64,000 nt of DNA from Actinomadura alba. Lineage in GTDB: Bacteria > Actinomycetota > Actinomycetes > Streptosporangiales > Streptosporangiaceae. A model generated the notes under the pieces. It worked only from the letters and a program-made list of their open reading frames with translations. It had not been told where the DNA came from and did no database searches. The stretch lies in the NCBI RefSeq assembly GCF_014323705.1, contig NZ_JABVEC010000027.1, forward strand, positions 28,642 through 92,641, given 5' to 3'. Made by a program: the position numbers and the translations under genes. Below, in pieces: positions 24,177-32,699 of this stretch. Positions within the stretch are counted from its first letter, which is position 1; each line of letters begins with the position of its first letter.

Positions 24177-25478
24177 TCAGCGAAAAGTGCTCGAGAAGAC
24201 CTCGTCGCGGGCCTGGGCCAGCGCGAGGTGCAGCGCGCCGGCGAGGACCGGATTGCCTTCGACCGAGCTCAGCCGCAGACGGGGCCTCGGGATGGTCAGC
24301 GCGTGCAGCTCGCGTTCGATCAGAGCCCGCAACGGCTCACCACCGGCGTGCAGCACACCGCCGGAAAGGATGATCAGTTCGGGATCGAGCACCGCGGTCA
24401 CGTTCGCGAGCGCGATACCGAGCCGGGCGGCCAGCTCGGCGAGCGCGGCGGCGGCTCGCGCGGCCTCGTCCGCCGCCTTCTCCGGCAGGCCGGCGGCGAG
24501 CGCACCACCGTCGAGCGTACGGCCGTCGGGCACACCGCCGTCGAGCGCGCCCCCGGCCGCGCGCTCGATGGACGCGCGCTCGATGGACGCGGCGGCCCGC
24601 TCGACGGTCTTGACGGCGTCGGTCCCCCTGAAGCCGTGCCCCCGCATCAGCTTCAGGACCGCCGGAGCCCCGGCCGCCAGTTGCATCCCGCCGGTGTGGG
24701 CGCGGCGAACGCCGCGCACGAGCGGAGCTCCGGCCAGCGGCATGTAACCGATCTCACCCGCTCCGCCGGTGGCGCCACGGTGCAGCCGCCCGCCGAGGAC
24801 CGCCGCCATCCCGATCCCGTTGCCCACCCACAGCAGCACGAAGTCGCGGATCCCGGCCGCCTGCCCGTGGTCGAGCTCGGCCAGCGCGGCGAGATTGACG
24901 TCGTTCTCGATGGCCACCCGCAGGCCGAGCCCCTCGGCCATCCGGCCGGTGACGTCGGGGACATGCCAGCCGGGGATGTGGGCGGCGTAACCGAGCCGCC
25001 CGGTCGACGGGTCGACGGCGCCCTGGATCCCGATGACGACCCGGTTCAGCCGGTCGAGCTCCAGGCCTCCCGCCCGGGCAGCGCTGTCGACCGCGGCCCG
25101 GACGCGGCCGACGACGTCCTCGCCGGACCGGCCCGGGGTGCGCAGCGTGTGCTCGCCCACGACCGTGCCGAGGAGGTCGGCCACGGCGACCCTGATCCGT
25201 ACGGGGGTGACGTCGAGGCCGGCGACATGGGCGGCGGACGGATCGATCCGGTACATCTCCGCGGTGCGCCCGGTGGACCCCCCCTTGATCCCGTCCTGTA
25301 CGACCAGGCCGGCCTGCTCGAGCCGGGCGAGCAGCTGCGAGGCGGTCGGTTTGGACAACCCGGTCAACTCGCCGAGCCGCGGGCGGGTCAGCGCGCCGTG
25401 CGCGAGCAGCATCTCGAGCGCGGCGCGGTCGTTGATGGCGCGCAGGAGGCTCGGTGTGCCCGGGGTGGGCGGGGCCAA
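24177..25478 (-). CDS. ROK family transcriptional repressor, lacking the zinc motif
   Basis: The 433-residue protein has an N-terminal winged HTH (residues about 14-65: LTRPRLGELTGLSKPTASQL) and a ROK sugar-kinase-like domain with GLDVTPVRI, VIGIQGAVDP and NDVNLAALAE. The segment after GEIGYMPLAG should hold the ROK cysteines (CxCGxxGC) but reads RGVRRAHTGG, so zinc binding is lost. A low-complexity insertion with SIERASIER and GALDGGVPDGRTLDGG follows. The start is TTG 25478 with GGGAG upstream. A palindrome at 25578 is the likely operator. Confidence 0.87.
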   Translation of the reverse strand: MAPPTPGTPSLLRAINDRAALEMLLAHGALTRPRLGELTGLSKPTASQLLARLEQAGLVVQDGIKGGSTGRTAEMYRIDPSAAHVAGLDVTPVRIRVAVADLLGTVVGEHTLRTPGRSGEDVVGRVRAAVDSAARAGGLELDRLNRVVIGIQGAVDPSTGRLGYAAHIPGWHVPDVTGRMAEGLGLRVAIENDVNLAALAELDHGQAAGIRDFVLLWVGNGIGMAAVLGGRLHRGATGGAGEIGYMPLAGAPLVRGVRRAHTGGMQLAAGAPAVLKLMRGHGFRGTDAVKTVERAAASIERASIERAAGGALDGGVPDGRTLDGGALAAGLPEKAADEAARAAAALAELAARLGIALANVTAVLDPELIILSGGVLHAGGEPLRALIERELHALTIPRPRLRLSSVEGNPVLAGALHLALAQARDEVFSSTFR

Positions 25479-25577
25479 CTCGGTCTCCCTCTCCGTCCGT
25501 CGCCGGGATCAGGGCGTCCACTGGTCGCCATCCGTGCTGATCTCACCTGCCGGGCCGGCCACCCGTCGGGAGCACCA

Positions 25578-25594
25578 TTAGGAAAGTTCCCTAA
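25578..25594. promoter_or_regulatory. ROK-type palindromic operator
   Basis: TTAGGAAAGTTCCCTAA is a near-perfect palindrome, resembling the TTAGG(A)AA...TTCCTAA operators of actinomycete ROK repressors. It lies 100 bases upstream of the ROK gene start and 125 bases upstream of the divergent FadR gene, so it could control either or both. Confidence 0.6.
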
Positions 25595-25718
25595 CTAAAG
25601 AAATGGGACCATCGCCGGTGCTCTCGCGTCAAGTGGGATGAGGGCGCAATCACACGTCACGGCGCGGCTCGGCATACTTCAGTCAGAAAGACATCCGACC
25701 TTCGGGAGGCGCGAGGCG

Positions 25719-26390
25719 ATGGCGGTCACCGACGAGGCGATCGAAAAGATCAAAGAGATGATCGTCTCCGGCAGCCTGCGCCCGGGGCAGCGGCTGCCCC
25801 GGGAGGCCGACCTGGCGGCACAGCTCGGCCTGTCCCGCAACTCCCTGCGCGAGGCGGTCAAGGCTCTGTCGCTGATCCGGGTGCTCGACGTACGGCAGGG
25901 CGACGGCACGTATGTGACGAGCCTGGAGCCGAGCCTGCTGCTCGACGCGCTGAGCTTCGTCGTCGACGTGCACCACGACGCCACCGTGCTCGAGTTCTTC
26001 GAGGTGCGACGGTTCCTCGAGCCCCGGGCGGCGGCGCTCGCGGCGACCCGGATCGGCGAGGACGAGGTGGCGGCGCTGCGCGGCCACCTGTCGCTCGTCT
26101 CGGCCGATTCCACGTACGAGGAACTCGTCGCCAACGATCTGGAGTTCCACCGCCGGATCGCCGTCGCGTCGGGCAACTCCGTGCTGTGCTCGTTGCTCGA
26201 AAGCCTGGCCGGCCCGACCATGCGCGGCCGGATCTGGCGCGGGCTGACGCAGGAGGGCGCCTGGGAGCGGACGCACTCCGAGCACCACGCGATCCTCGAC
26301 GCGATCGCCGATGGGCAGCCCGACGTGGCCAGGGCCTGGGCCGAGGTGCACGTGGCCGGTGTCGAGCAGTGGCTCAGGAAGGCCCTCTGA
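25719..26390 (+). CDS. FadR-subfamily GntR transcriptional regulator
   Basis: The 223-residue protein has an N-terminal GntR winged HTH (DEAIEKIKEMIVSGSLRPGQ, READLAAQLGLSRNSLREAV, VRQGDGTYV) and a C-terminal FCD all-helical effector domain with metal-ligand-like positions in NDLEFHR and SEHHAIL. FCD regulators commonly sense sugar acids or carboxylates. ATG 25719 follows GGGAGG. It precedes an SDR gene by 90 bases, a likely target. Confidence 0.9.
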   Translation: MAVTDEAIEKIKEMIVSGSLRPGQRLPREADLAAQLGLSRNSLREAVKALSLIRVLDVRQGDGTYVTSLEPSLLLDALSFVVDVHHDATVLEFFEVRRFLEPRAAALAATRIGEDEVAALRGHLSLVSADSTYEELVANDLEFHRRIAVASGNSVLCSLLESLAGPTMRGRIWRGLTQEGAWERTHSEHHAILDAIADGQPDVARAWAEVHVAGVEQWLRKAL

Positions 26391-26480
26391 CGTCAGGGAG
26401 CGACGCGGCCCGCAGCCGGGCCCGGCTTCGTCGCGCAGGCACGGATCAGCCGAAGGAGATCACGCGGAAATGAGCACGCA

Positions 26481-27248
26481 GTGAGCACCGTACGGTTCGA
26501 CTACTCGGGCGAGCGGGTCCTGGTGACGGGTGCGGCGGGCATGATCGGGCGCGCTCTCGTCAGCGGCTTCGCCGAGGCCGGGGCCGACGTGCTGGCGGTC
26601 GACCGCGACGCCGACGGACTGCGGGTCTTCAGGGGGCGGCCACGGATCATCACGTTGGCCGGTGACCTGGCCCGGGAGGACTTCGCCGACGAAGTGTTCG
26701 CCCAGGCCGAGCGCGCGGGCGGGTTGCACGTCCTCGTGAACAACGCCGCCATCACCGGGCACCGCACGCCACTGATCGACATCGGAGCGGGCCAGTGGGA
26801 CGAGGTCATCTCGGCCAACCTCCGCTCGGTCTACCTGCTGTCCGTACGGGCGGCACGGCACTGGCGCGACGGCGGCCGGGGCGGCGTCATCATCAGCCTG
26901 TCCTCGCCCGGCGCCTTCCGCGCGCACGAGAACCAGAGCGCCTACGACGTCGCCAAGGCCGGTATCGAGGCGCTCACCAGATCGATCGCGGTCGAGCTCG
27001 GCGGGGCCGGAATCCGCGCGGTGTGCATAGCGCCGGCGAGCGTGGTCGCGGACGTCCGGGCCGCCGCCGATCTGCCGACCGGACGCACCACCCGGCCCGA
27101 CGAGGTGGCCGACGCGGCGCTGTTCCTGGGCTCATCGGCGGCCGGCCAGTTCAACGGCAGCACGCTGCTGCTCGACGGCGGCCTGCTCGCGCGGCTCCGT
27201 ACCGACCCGACCCAGGAACAGGCGACGCACCAGCTCAGAGATCGATGA
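26481..27248 (+). CDS. Short-chain dehydrogenase/reductase (classical SDR)
   Basis: The 255-residue protein has the cofactor motif TGAAGMIGRAL, the NNAA motif (LVNNAAITG), a catalytic Ser in IISLSSPG and YDVAKAG (Tyr and Lys). Asp in LAVDRD after the second strand favours NAD over NADP. The unit with a FadR-type regulator suggests oxidation of a sugar or sugar acid, but the substrate is unknown. The start is GTG 26481. Confidence 0.9.
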   Translation: MSTVRFDYSGERVLVTGAAGMIGRALVSGFAEAGADVLAVDRDADGLRVFRGRPRIITLAGDLAREDFADEVFAQAERAGGLHVLVNNAAITGHRTPLIDIGAGQWDEVISANLRSVYLLSVRAARHWRDGGRGGVIISLSSPGAFRAHENQSAYDVAKAGIEALTRSIAVELGGAGIRAVCIAPASVVADVRAAADLPTGRTTRPDEVADAALFLGSSAAGQFNGSTLLLDGGLLARLRTDPTQEQATHQLRDR

Positions 27249-27361
27249 TCACCGGGACCTAAGTCCCCGCCGCGGAGGGCCTCGCGCCCCTGGTCATGGG
27301 GGGCGCGCAGCGGGCAGGCTGGTCGGGAACGCAGCCGTACCGCGCCTCTCCGGGAGTCGTC

Positions 27362-28171
27362 ATGCCGATGTTCGTCGGCACCTCCGGCTGGCAGTACGCC
27401 GACTGGCGCGGCGTGCTCTACCCGGCCGGTCTGCCCCAGCGGCTCTGGCTGGAGCAGTACACCGAATGCTTCGACACGGTCGAGAACAACAACGCCTTCT
27501 ACCGGCTGCCGACCCACGAGATCTTCGAGAGCTGGCGCGACCGGACCTCGTCCACGTTCGTGATGGCGGTGAAGGCGAGCCGCTACCTCACCCATGTCAA
27601 GCGGCTGAAGGAGCCCGAGGAGCCGGTCGGACGCCTGCTGCGCGCGGCGACCGGCCTCGGCGCCAAGCTCGGGCCGATCCTCGTGCAGCTTCCGCCCACA
27701 CTGCAGGCCGAGCCGGACCGGCTCACCGCGTGCCTGCGCTGCTTCCCCACGGGAATCCGGGTGGCCGTCGAGCCGCGGCACCCCTCATGGTGGACCGAGG
27801 ACGTACGCGCGCGGCTGACGCGGTGCGGTGCCGCGCTGTGCTGGTCCGACCGCCTCGGCCGCCCCCTCACGCCGCTGTGGCCGACCACCGACTGGGGATA
27901 CGTACGGTTCCACGAGGGCACAGCGCGGCCCCGGCCGAGCTATGGCGACCAGGCCCTGCGCGGCTGGCTGCGGCGGATCTGCGCGAACTGGGACGACGAC
28001 CAGGACGTGTTCGTCTACTTCAACAACGACGCCGGCGGCGCCGCCGTGCGCGATGCCGCCCGCTTCGCCGAGCTCGCCCGCGGCGCGGGGCGCAGTGTCC
28101 GCCGTACGCCCACCCTGCGGCACGACGGCACCGCCGCGCCCGCCGCTCCGGCGGCTGCGGACGGCGGTTGA
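27362..28171 (+). CDS. DUF72 domain-containing protein
   Basis: The 269-residue protein has the DUF72 TIM-barrel-like features: FVGTSGWQYADWRGVLYP at the start, ENNNAFYRLP, FVMAVKASRYLTHVKRL, AVEPRHPSW, YVRFHEG and VFVYFNNDAGGAAVRDA. The function is unknown in bacteria. The ATG at 27362 directly precedes the conserved first strand. The tail is Ala/Pro-rich. It is convergent with the FtsH-type gene, 28 bases apart. Confidence 0.9.
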   Translation: MPMFVGTSGWQYADWRGVLYPAGLPQRLWLEQYTECFDTVENNNAFYRLPTHEIFESWRDRTSSTFVMAVKASRYLTHVKRLKEPEEPVGRLLRAATGLGAKLGPILVQLPPTLQAEPDRLTACLRCFPTGIRVAVEPRHPSWWTEDVRARLTRCGAALCWSDRLGRPLTPLWPTTDWGYVRFHEGTARPRPSYGDQALRGWLRRICANWDDDQDVFVYFNNDAGGAAVRDAARFAELARGAGRSVRRTPTLRHDGTAAPAAPAAADGG

Positions 28172-28199
28172 GCGCCGCGTTCGACCGGACGCGGCGGGG

Positions 28200-30179
28200 T
28201 CAACCGGGGGAGCCACGCCTCCCGCTGAGATGGCGGGCGGGGACGGCCCGAGGGGACGGCCGGCGGGCCGGACCGTCTCCGGGCGGGTGGCTCCTCAGTA
28301 CCTTGACGACGACGTCTCCGTCGACGGTCTCCTCTTCGAGCAGCGTCGCCGCGAGCCGGTCGAGCGCGTTGCGATGTGCGTCGAGCAGGCCGGTGGCGCG
28401 GTGCTCGGCGAGGCGGAGGAGGCCGGCGACCTCGGCGTCGATGAGTTCCTGGGTGTGCTCGGAATAGGGCAGCCGCAACGGGGTGTCCTGGGGCGCCTCG
28501 CCGAGGTCGTGCGGGGTCGTGGAGCCGTACCCCACGGGGCCGAGCGCGGTGGACAGGCCGAACTCGCGCACCATGCGACCGGCGATGTGCGTCGCCCCTG
28601 CGAGGTCGTTGGCCGCCCCGGTGGACCCCTGGCCGAACACCACCAGCTCGGCCGCCCGGCCGCCGAGCCGTACGGTCAGCAGGTCGAGCAGGTAGGCCTC
28701 GCTGTAGAGGTGCCGTTCCGCCTCGGGAAGCTGCTCGGTCACGCCGAGCGCCACGCCCGCCGGCAGGATCGTCACCTTGGCGACCGGATCGGCGTGTTCG
28801 CAGAGCGCGGCGAGCAGCGCGTGCCCGGACTCGTGCACGGCCACCGCGTTCCGTTCGTCGGGCAGCAGTGCGTTGGAGGCCTCCCGGCGGCCCAGCAGCA
28901 CCCGGTCGCGGGCCTGGTCGAGGTCGCGGGCGTTGATGACGATCCGGTCGGCGCGCACCGCGTTGATGGCCGCCTCGTTCACGAGGTTGGCCAGGTCGGC
29001 GCCGGAGAAGCCCGGCGTGCCACGGGCGAGCACGTCCAGATCCACGTCCCGCGCCACGTGCTTGCCCTTGGCGTGCGCAGCCATGATCGCGGCCCGTTCG
29101 GCCTGATTCGGCAGCGGTACGGTCACCTGGCGGTCGAACCGGCCCGGGCGCAGCAACGCGGCGTCCAGGGATTCGGGCCGGTTGGTGGCGGCGAGGATCA
29201 CGATGCCACTGCCCTGGTCGAAGCCGTCCATCTCGGCGAGCAGCTGGTTGAGGGTCTGCTCCCGCTCCTCGTGCCCGCCCAGCCCGACGCCACCGCGCTT
29301 GCCGCCGATGGCGTCGATCTCGTCGATGAAGATGATCGACGGGGCCCGTTTGCGCGCGTCGTCGAACATGTCGCGGACCCTGGAGGCGCCCACGCCGACG
29401 AACATCTCGACGAAGGCCGAGCCGGTGACGGACAGGAACGCCACCTCGGCCTCGCCCGCGACGGCGCGGGCCATCAGCGTCTTGCCGGTGCCGGGCGGCC
29501 CGACCATGATCACGCCTCGGGGTGGCTTGGCCCCCGCCGCCGCGTAGCGCTCGGGATCGCGCAGGAAGTCCACCATCTCGGTGACCTCCTGCTTGACGCC
29601 GTCGTAGCCCGCGACGTCGGTGAACCGGGTGGTCGGCCGCTCCGCTTCGATGATCTTGGCTTTGGATCGGCCGAACCCGCCGATGCCGCCCGCCAACGAC
29701 TGCTGTGCATGCCGGCCGGCCCACATGAACAGCCCGAAGATGAAGATCAACGGGAGCAGCGTGGCGAGCACCGTGGTCCATGAGCCCGCACTCTGGGTCG
29801 CGGCGACCTGGACGTGCCGGGCCTCCAGCCGCTGCGCGAGCTGGGTGTTCCCGAGCGCGGTCGGGATCTGACTGGTGAACCTCCTGCCGTCGGTCAGCGT
29901 CCCGCGCACGCTGCCCTTCTCGTCGATCGTCACCGACCGCACCTGACCGGCGTTCACCTTGGCCACCAGGTCGCTGTAGGTGGACCTCTGCTGCGCGGGG
30001 GCGGAGAACAGGGCCGGCCCGATCAGCAGGAAGAACGTCGTGACGAGTGCCATGGGCAGCAACCAGCGCTGCCATGGCGGAGTCGGACGCTCCGGCGAAG
30101 GAGGTGGCTGCTCCTGTGGAGGCCCCGGCCTGGTCGGCCCCATCGCGTGCCGAGGCGGGAGCCGTACCCGGCTGATCAT
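28200..30179 (-). CDS. ftsH: FtsH-type ATP-dependent membrane zinc metalloprotease
   Basis: The roughly 659-residue protein has two membrane helices (near residues 39-58 and 134-153) flanking an extracytoplasmic domain, an AAA+ module with Walker A GPPGTGKT, Walker B IIFIDEIDAIGG and the arginine-finger segment LRPGRFDRQ, and an M41 protease site HESGH with the distal acidic motif STGAANDLAGAT. FtsH degrades membrane and short-lived proteins. Start ATG 30179; ATG 30143 is also possible and neither has a strong ribosome site. It may be a second ftsH paralogue, since no folE or hpt is near. A TPP riboswitch lies 190 bases upstream. Confidence 0.92.
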   Translation of the reverse strand: MISRVRLPPRHAMGPTRPGPPQEQPPPSPERPTPPWQRWLLPMALVTTFFLLIGPALFSAPAQQRSTYSDLVAKVNAGQVRSVTIDEKGSVRGTLTDGRRFTSQIPTALGNTQLAQRLEARHVQVAATQSAGSWTTVLATLLPLIFIFGLFMWAGRHAQQSLAGGIGGFGRSKAKIIEAERPTTRFTDVAGYDGVKQEVTEMVDFLRDPERYAAAGAKPPRGVIMVGPPGTGKTLMARAVAGEAEVAFLSVTGSAFVEMFVGVGASRVRDMFDDARKRAPSIIFIDEIDAIGGKRGGVGLGGHEEREQTLNQLLAEMDGFDQGSGIVILAATNRPESLDAALLRPGRFDRQVTVPLPNQAERAAIMAAHAKGKHVARDVDLDVLARGTPGFSGADLANLVNEAAINAVRADRIVINARDLDQARDRVLLGRREASNALLPDERNAVAVHESGHALLAALCEHADPVAKVTILPAGVALGVTEQLPEAERHLYSEAYLLDLLTVRLGGRAAELVVFGQGSTGAANDLAGATHIAGRMVREFGLSTALGPVGYGSTTPHDLGEAPQDTPLRLPYSEHTQELIDAEVAGLLRLAEHRATGLLDAHRNALDRLAATLLEEETVDGDVVVKVLRSHPPGDGPARRPSPRAVPARHLSGRRGSPG

Positions 30180-30370
30180 CGCCGCCCGGACCACGTCGTT
30201 ACGAGATGTGATGCGCTCATATGCCGTCCCCCGGTGGGCCCGTGCCGGCGGTTCGGCCGGTCTCGCCTGCCATGGGCGGGCCCTAGGTCCTCGCCGGCAC
30301 AGGCGCCGCGAGTGCGCGCGCTCGCGGCCTGGGCGACTGGACGCCTCGCGCCGGCCATGAAAAGACCCGC

Positions 30371-30521
30371 GAGGCGGTTTCCCTTCGCCGGCATTGTCCG
30401 GATCAGGTGATAGGGGTCGCCGTAGGACCTTTCGGTCTTCCGGCCTCTCAGCCCTTCCGTCGGACTCCTTCGTCGGAGTCGGCTCCATTGGAGGTTGTCC
30501 GCTCGGAGCTCCCCCGCTCGT
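30371..30521 (-). promoter_or_regulatory. TPP (thiamin pyrophosphate) riboswitch
   Basis: Read on the minus strand, the two conserved THI-box blocks are present: CTGAGA (30452-30447) and ACCTGATCCGGACAATGCC followed by GGCGAAGGGAAA. The outer stem P1 pairs the GAGCGG side (about 30520) with CCGCCTC (about 30372). A small hairpin CCGC-CTC-GCGG followed by GTCTTTTC overlaps the 3' side of P1 and could be the terminator that competes with it. The next gene on this strand is the FtsH-type protease, about 190 bases on, not a thiamin gene. Confidence 0.88.
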
Positions 30522-30876
30522 CTCGCAGGCCTAGTTCAGATGCTCGTTCGGCAGTGTGATCACCATCAGGGTCGAAGGTCCCCGGCAAACGGGACCAACA
30601 GCCCAAAACCGCATCACCGCAAGTTCGAGGTCCGCCAGGTGCTCGGGCCCGAGGACTTCGGCCTCGGCGCCTGCCCTAGCCGAATCGGGCAGATCGAGAC
30701 GGTTTCGGCGGATTCACCTACTGATTCGGACCTCGGGATGGTCACGCTCCGTTGATGCAACGTGACCTATGCCTGATCCGGCAGGCGAGTATTTTCACAG
30801 AGCGTCAAATTGTGATGACCATACGTGCGAAATCTGGGAAAGCCTGAAGACAAGGTCATAGACGCACGGTGATGGG
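30522..30876. other. Intergenic region without recognised gene
   Basis: These 355 bases separate the TPP riboswitch from the HATPase gene. I see no protein-like ORF. A small inverted repeat, GCCTG/CAGGC, occurs at 30771-30786. Promoters for both divergent units must lie here but I cannot place them with confidence. Confidence 0.4.
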
Positions 30877-31695
30877 GTGATCGTGGTGACGGCGACTCCG
30901 GTGATCAGCGGGGACCCGTGGGACGTCCGCGTCGGCGGTTTCCCCGCGTGGCCGTTACCGCTCGACGCTACGGGAGCGGGAATCGCGCGATCGCTGGTGC
31001 GCACGGTGTTCGGCGTGCTGGGCATGCCGGCGGAGCTCACGTACGACACCACGCTCGTCATCTCGGAGCTGGCCACGAACGCCTACGTGCACGCGTACGG
31101 CGGTGGGCGGTCCGCGGGGGCGCCGGCGGGATCCCCGGAGATGTGGGTGTACGTGCGCTGGGGCGCGCGGCCCGAAGTCGTCCTGAAGATCTTCGACTCC
31201 GGACCGTGGCGCGGGCCGTTCACGGATGGGCTCTCCCGGCCGCCGCCCACCGCGGAGAGCGGACGGGGACTGGAGGTGGCACACGCGTTGACGGCCGTAC
31301 ATGGCGGTCAGTGGGGGATGCACCGGACCTGGTCGCGACTCGGTGCCCGCCCCGTGGTGGGCAAGGCGGTGTTCGTCACCGTGCCGCTGCCGTCCACCTG
31401 CCTGGCCGCGATGACGCCGAGCCATGGCTCAGCGCGTGAAGTGGCCGAACGGTTGCAGCGCATGTTCGAGATCCGGGGGATGGCCCGGGTGCAGCGAACC
31501 GACGGCCATGGCATGGCCGTGATCTGTGTACGGGCCGGCGTGCACGTGTGGGTCCGGGACGACGGGATCTCCTACCGCGTGCCCGGCAACGGCCGCGCGG
31601 GTCTCGGGCTGTGCGACGTCGTCGAAGCGGCCGAGCGGATCGTCGGTCACTGCGCCGACCTCGACGCCGTGACGGGGAAGGGCGTTGCCAGCTGA
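30877..31695 (+). CDS. HATPase (anti-sigma-kinase-like) ATP-binding protein with C-terminal extension
   Basis: The 272-residue protein contains a GHKL ATPase domain like the serine kinases/anti-sigma factors of the RsbW-SpoIIAB type common in actinomycetes: N-box ISELATNAYVHAYG, G1 box KIFDSGPWRG and G2-like ESGRGLEVAHALT. Beyond residue 175 lies an extension of about 95 residues with no domain I recognise. The start GTG 30877 has alternatives at 30883 and 30886. Partner and target are unknown; no anti-anti-sigma gene is adjacent. Confidence 0.8.
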   Translation: MIVVTATPVISGDPWDVRVGGFPAWPLPLDATGAGIARSLVRTVFGVLGMPAELTYDTTLVISELATNAYVHAYGGGRSAGAPAGSPEMWVYVRWGARPEVVLKIFDSGPWRGPFTDGLSRPPPTAESGRGLEVAHALTAVHGGQWGMHRTWSRLGARPVVGKAVFVTVPLPSTCLAAMTPSHGSAREVAERLQRMFEIRGMARVQRTDGHGMAVICVRAGVHVWVRDDGISYRVPGNGRAGLGLCDVVEAAERIVGHCADLDAVTGKGVAS

Positions 31696-31796
31696 CCAGG
31701 GACGTGGTGGCCCGGCGAAGAGAGCGTCGACCGAGGCGGCGGCGGGTCTCTGCCACCCCGGTGCAACAAACCGTCCCGGGATTCTTTCGTACAAAA

Positions 31797-32609
31797 CTAG
31801 AGGGTGATGAACTCCAGGCCGCGGTCCTTCAACCGGGGGACCACCTTGCGCAGGGAGCTGAGGGTCTGCGAGCGGTCGCCCCCGCCGTCGTGGCAGAGCA
31901 GGATGTCCCCGCCCTTGCCGCGCAACAGCGAGCGCGTGATGCGCTCGGCACCCGGGCGGGACCAGTCACGGGGATCGATGTCCCAGTCGATCGGCAGCAT
32001 GCCGTACCTGGCCGCCGTCCTCATCACGGTCGGCGACCAGTTGCCGCCCGGCGCGCGGAAGAGCGTGGGCGTGGTCCCACCGACGTCCTGAATGCGGCGG
32101 TGGGCATCCCTGATCTCCTTCTCGACGCCACGTGCGGACAGCCGCGAGAACGACACCGGATGGTGCATGGTGTGGTTGGCGACCTGATGGCCCGCCGCCA
32201 CGATCTCACGGAGCAACTCGGGGAATCGGCGGACCTCCATCCCGATCACACAGAATGTCGCCTTGACGTCGTGGCGGTCGAGCAGCGCGAGGACTTTCGG
32301 CGTCCACTCCCGGCTGGGGCCGTCATCGATGGTGAGCGCGATCGAGCGCGCGGGAGCGTCCGGACGGATGTCATGGATCTTGAACGCGGGAGTGCGCCGC
32401 GCGGGGATCGGAGTCGGCGTGGGCCTGGGCTTCCTCGTCACCGAGTGCGCCGGCCGGGGACTCGGCACCGGAAGTGCGGAGGACTGCCGCGGGTCGGCCG
32501 GGGGAGCGTCGCCGCGGAGGAGCGCCGAGCTCGTGACGCTCACCCCGAAGGCGCCCAAAGCCCCTAGCCCCAGGGCCTGCCGACGACTCAAGTCGGTAGG
32601 AAGATCCAT
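31797..32609 (-). CDS. Secreted polysaccharide deacetylase (NodB domain)
   Basis: The 270-residue protein has a probable twin-arginine signal (SRRQALGLGALGAFGVS), a Pro-rich linker, and a carbohydrate-esterase family 4 NodB domain. Catalytic motifs are TIDDGP (base and metal Asp), HTMHHP (metal His pair), RAPGGNW, DWDIDPRDW and LLCHDGGG. It removes acetyl groups from N-acetylated glycans such as peptidoglycan or chitin outside the membrane. The specificity is not predictable. Monocistronic by appearance. Confidence 0.92.
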   Translation of the reverse strand: MDLPTDLSRRQALGLGALGAFGVSVTSSALLRGDAPPADPRQSSALPVPSPRPAHSVTRKPRPTPTPIPARRTPAFKIHDIRPDAPARSIALTIDDGPSREWTPKVLALLDRHDVKATFCVIGMEVRRFPELLREIVAAGHQVANHTMHHPVSFSRLSARGVEKEIRDAHRRIQDVGGTTPTLFRAPGGNWSPTVMRTAARYGMLPIDWDIDPRDWSRPGAERITRSLLRGKGGDILLCHDGGGDRSQTLSSLRKVVPRLKDRGLEFITL

Positions 32610-32699
32610 GTGCTCACCCTATGAGCCAGGGCCCTCCGTCGCCGGGCGGGAGGCGAACTGAGGGCCTACGGATTGCCAAGTGACAGTTCTTCTTGTCGA

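Noticed and set aside
30176..30394. A short minus-strand ORF beginning inside the TPP riboswitch
   Set aside because: Its ATG is part of the conserved ACAATGCC riboswitch block and the product has no protein-like pattern.
31548..32567. A 339-codon plus-strand frame over the HATPase gene end and the deacetylase
   Set aside because: It runs antisense to the deacetylase with all NodB motifs on the minus strand and shows no domain of its own.
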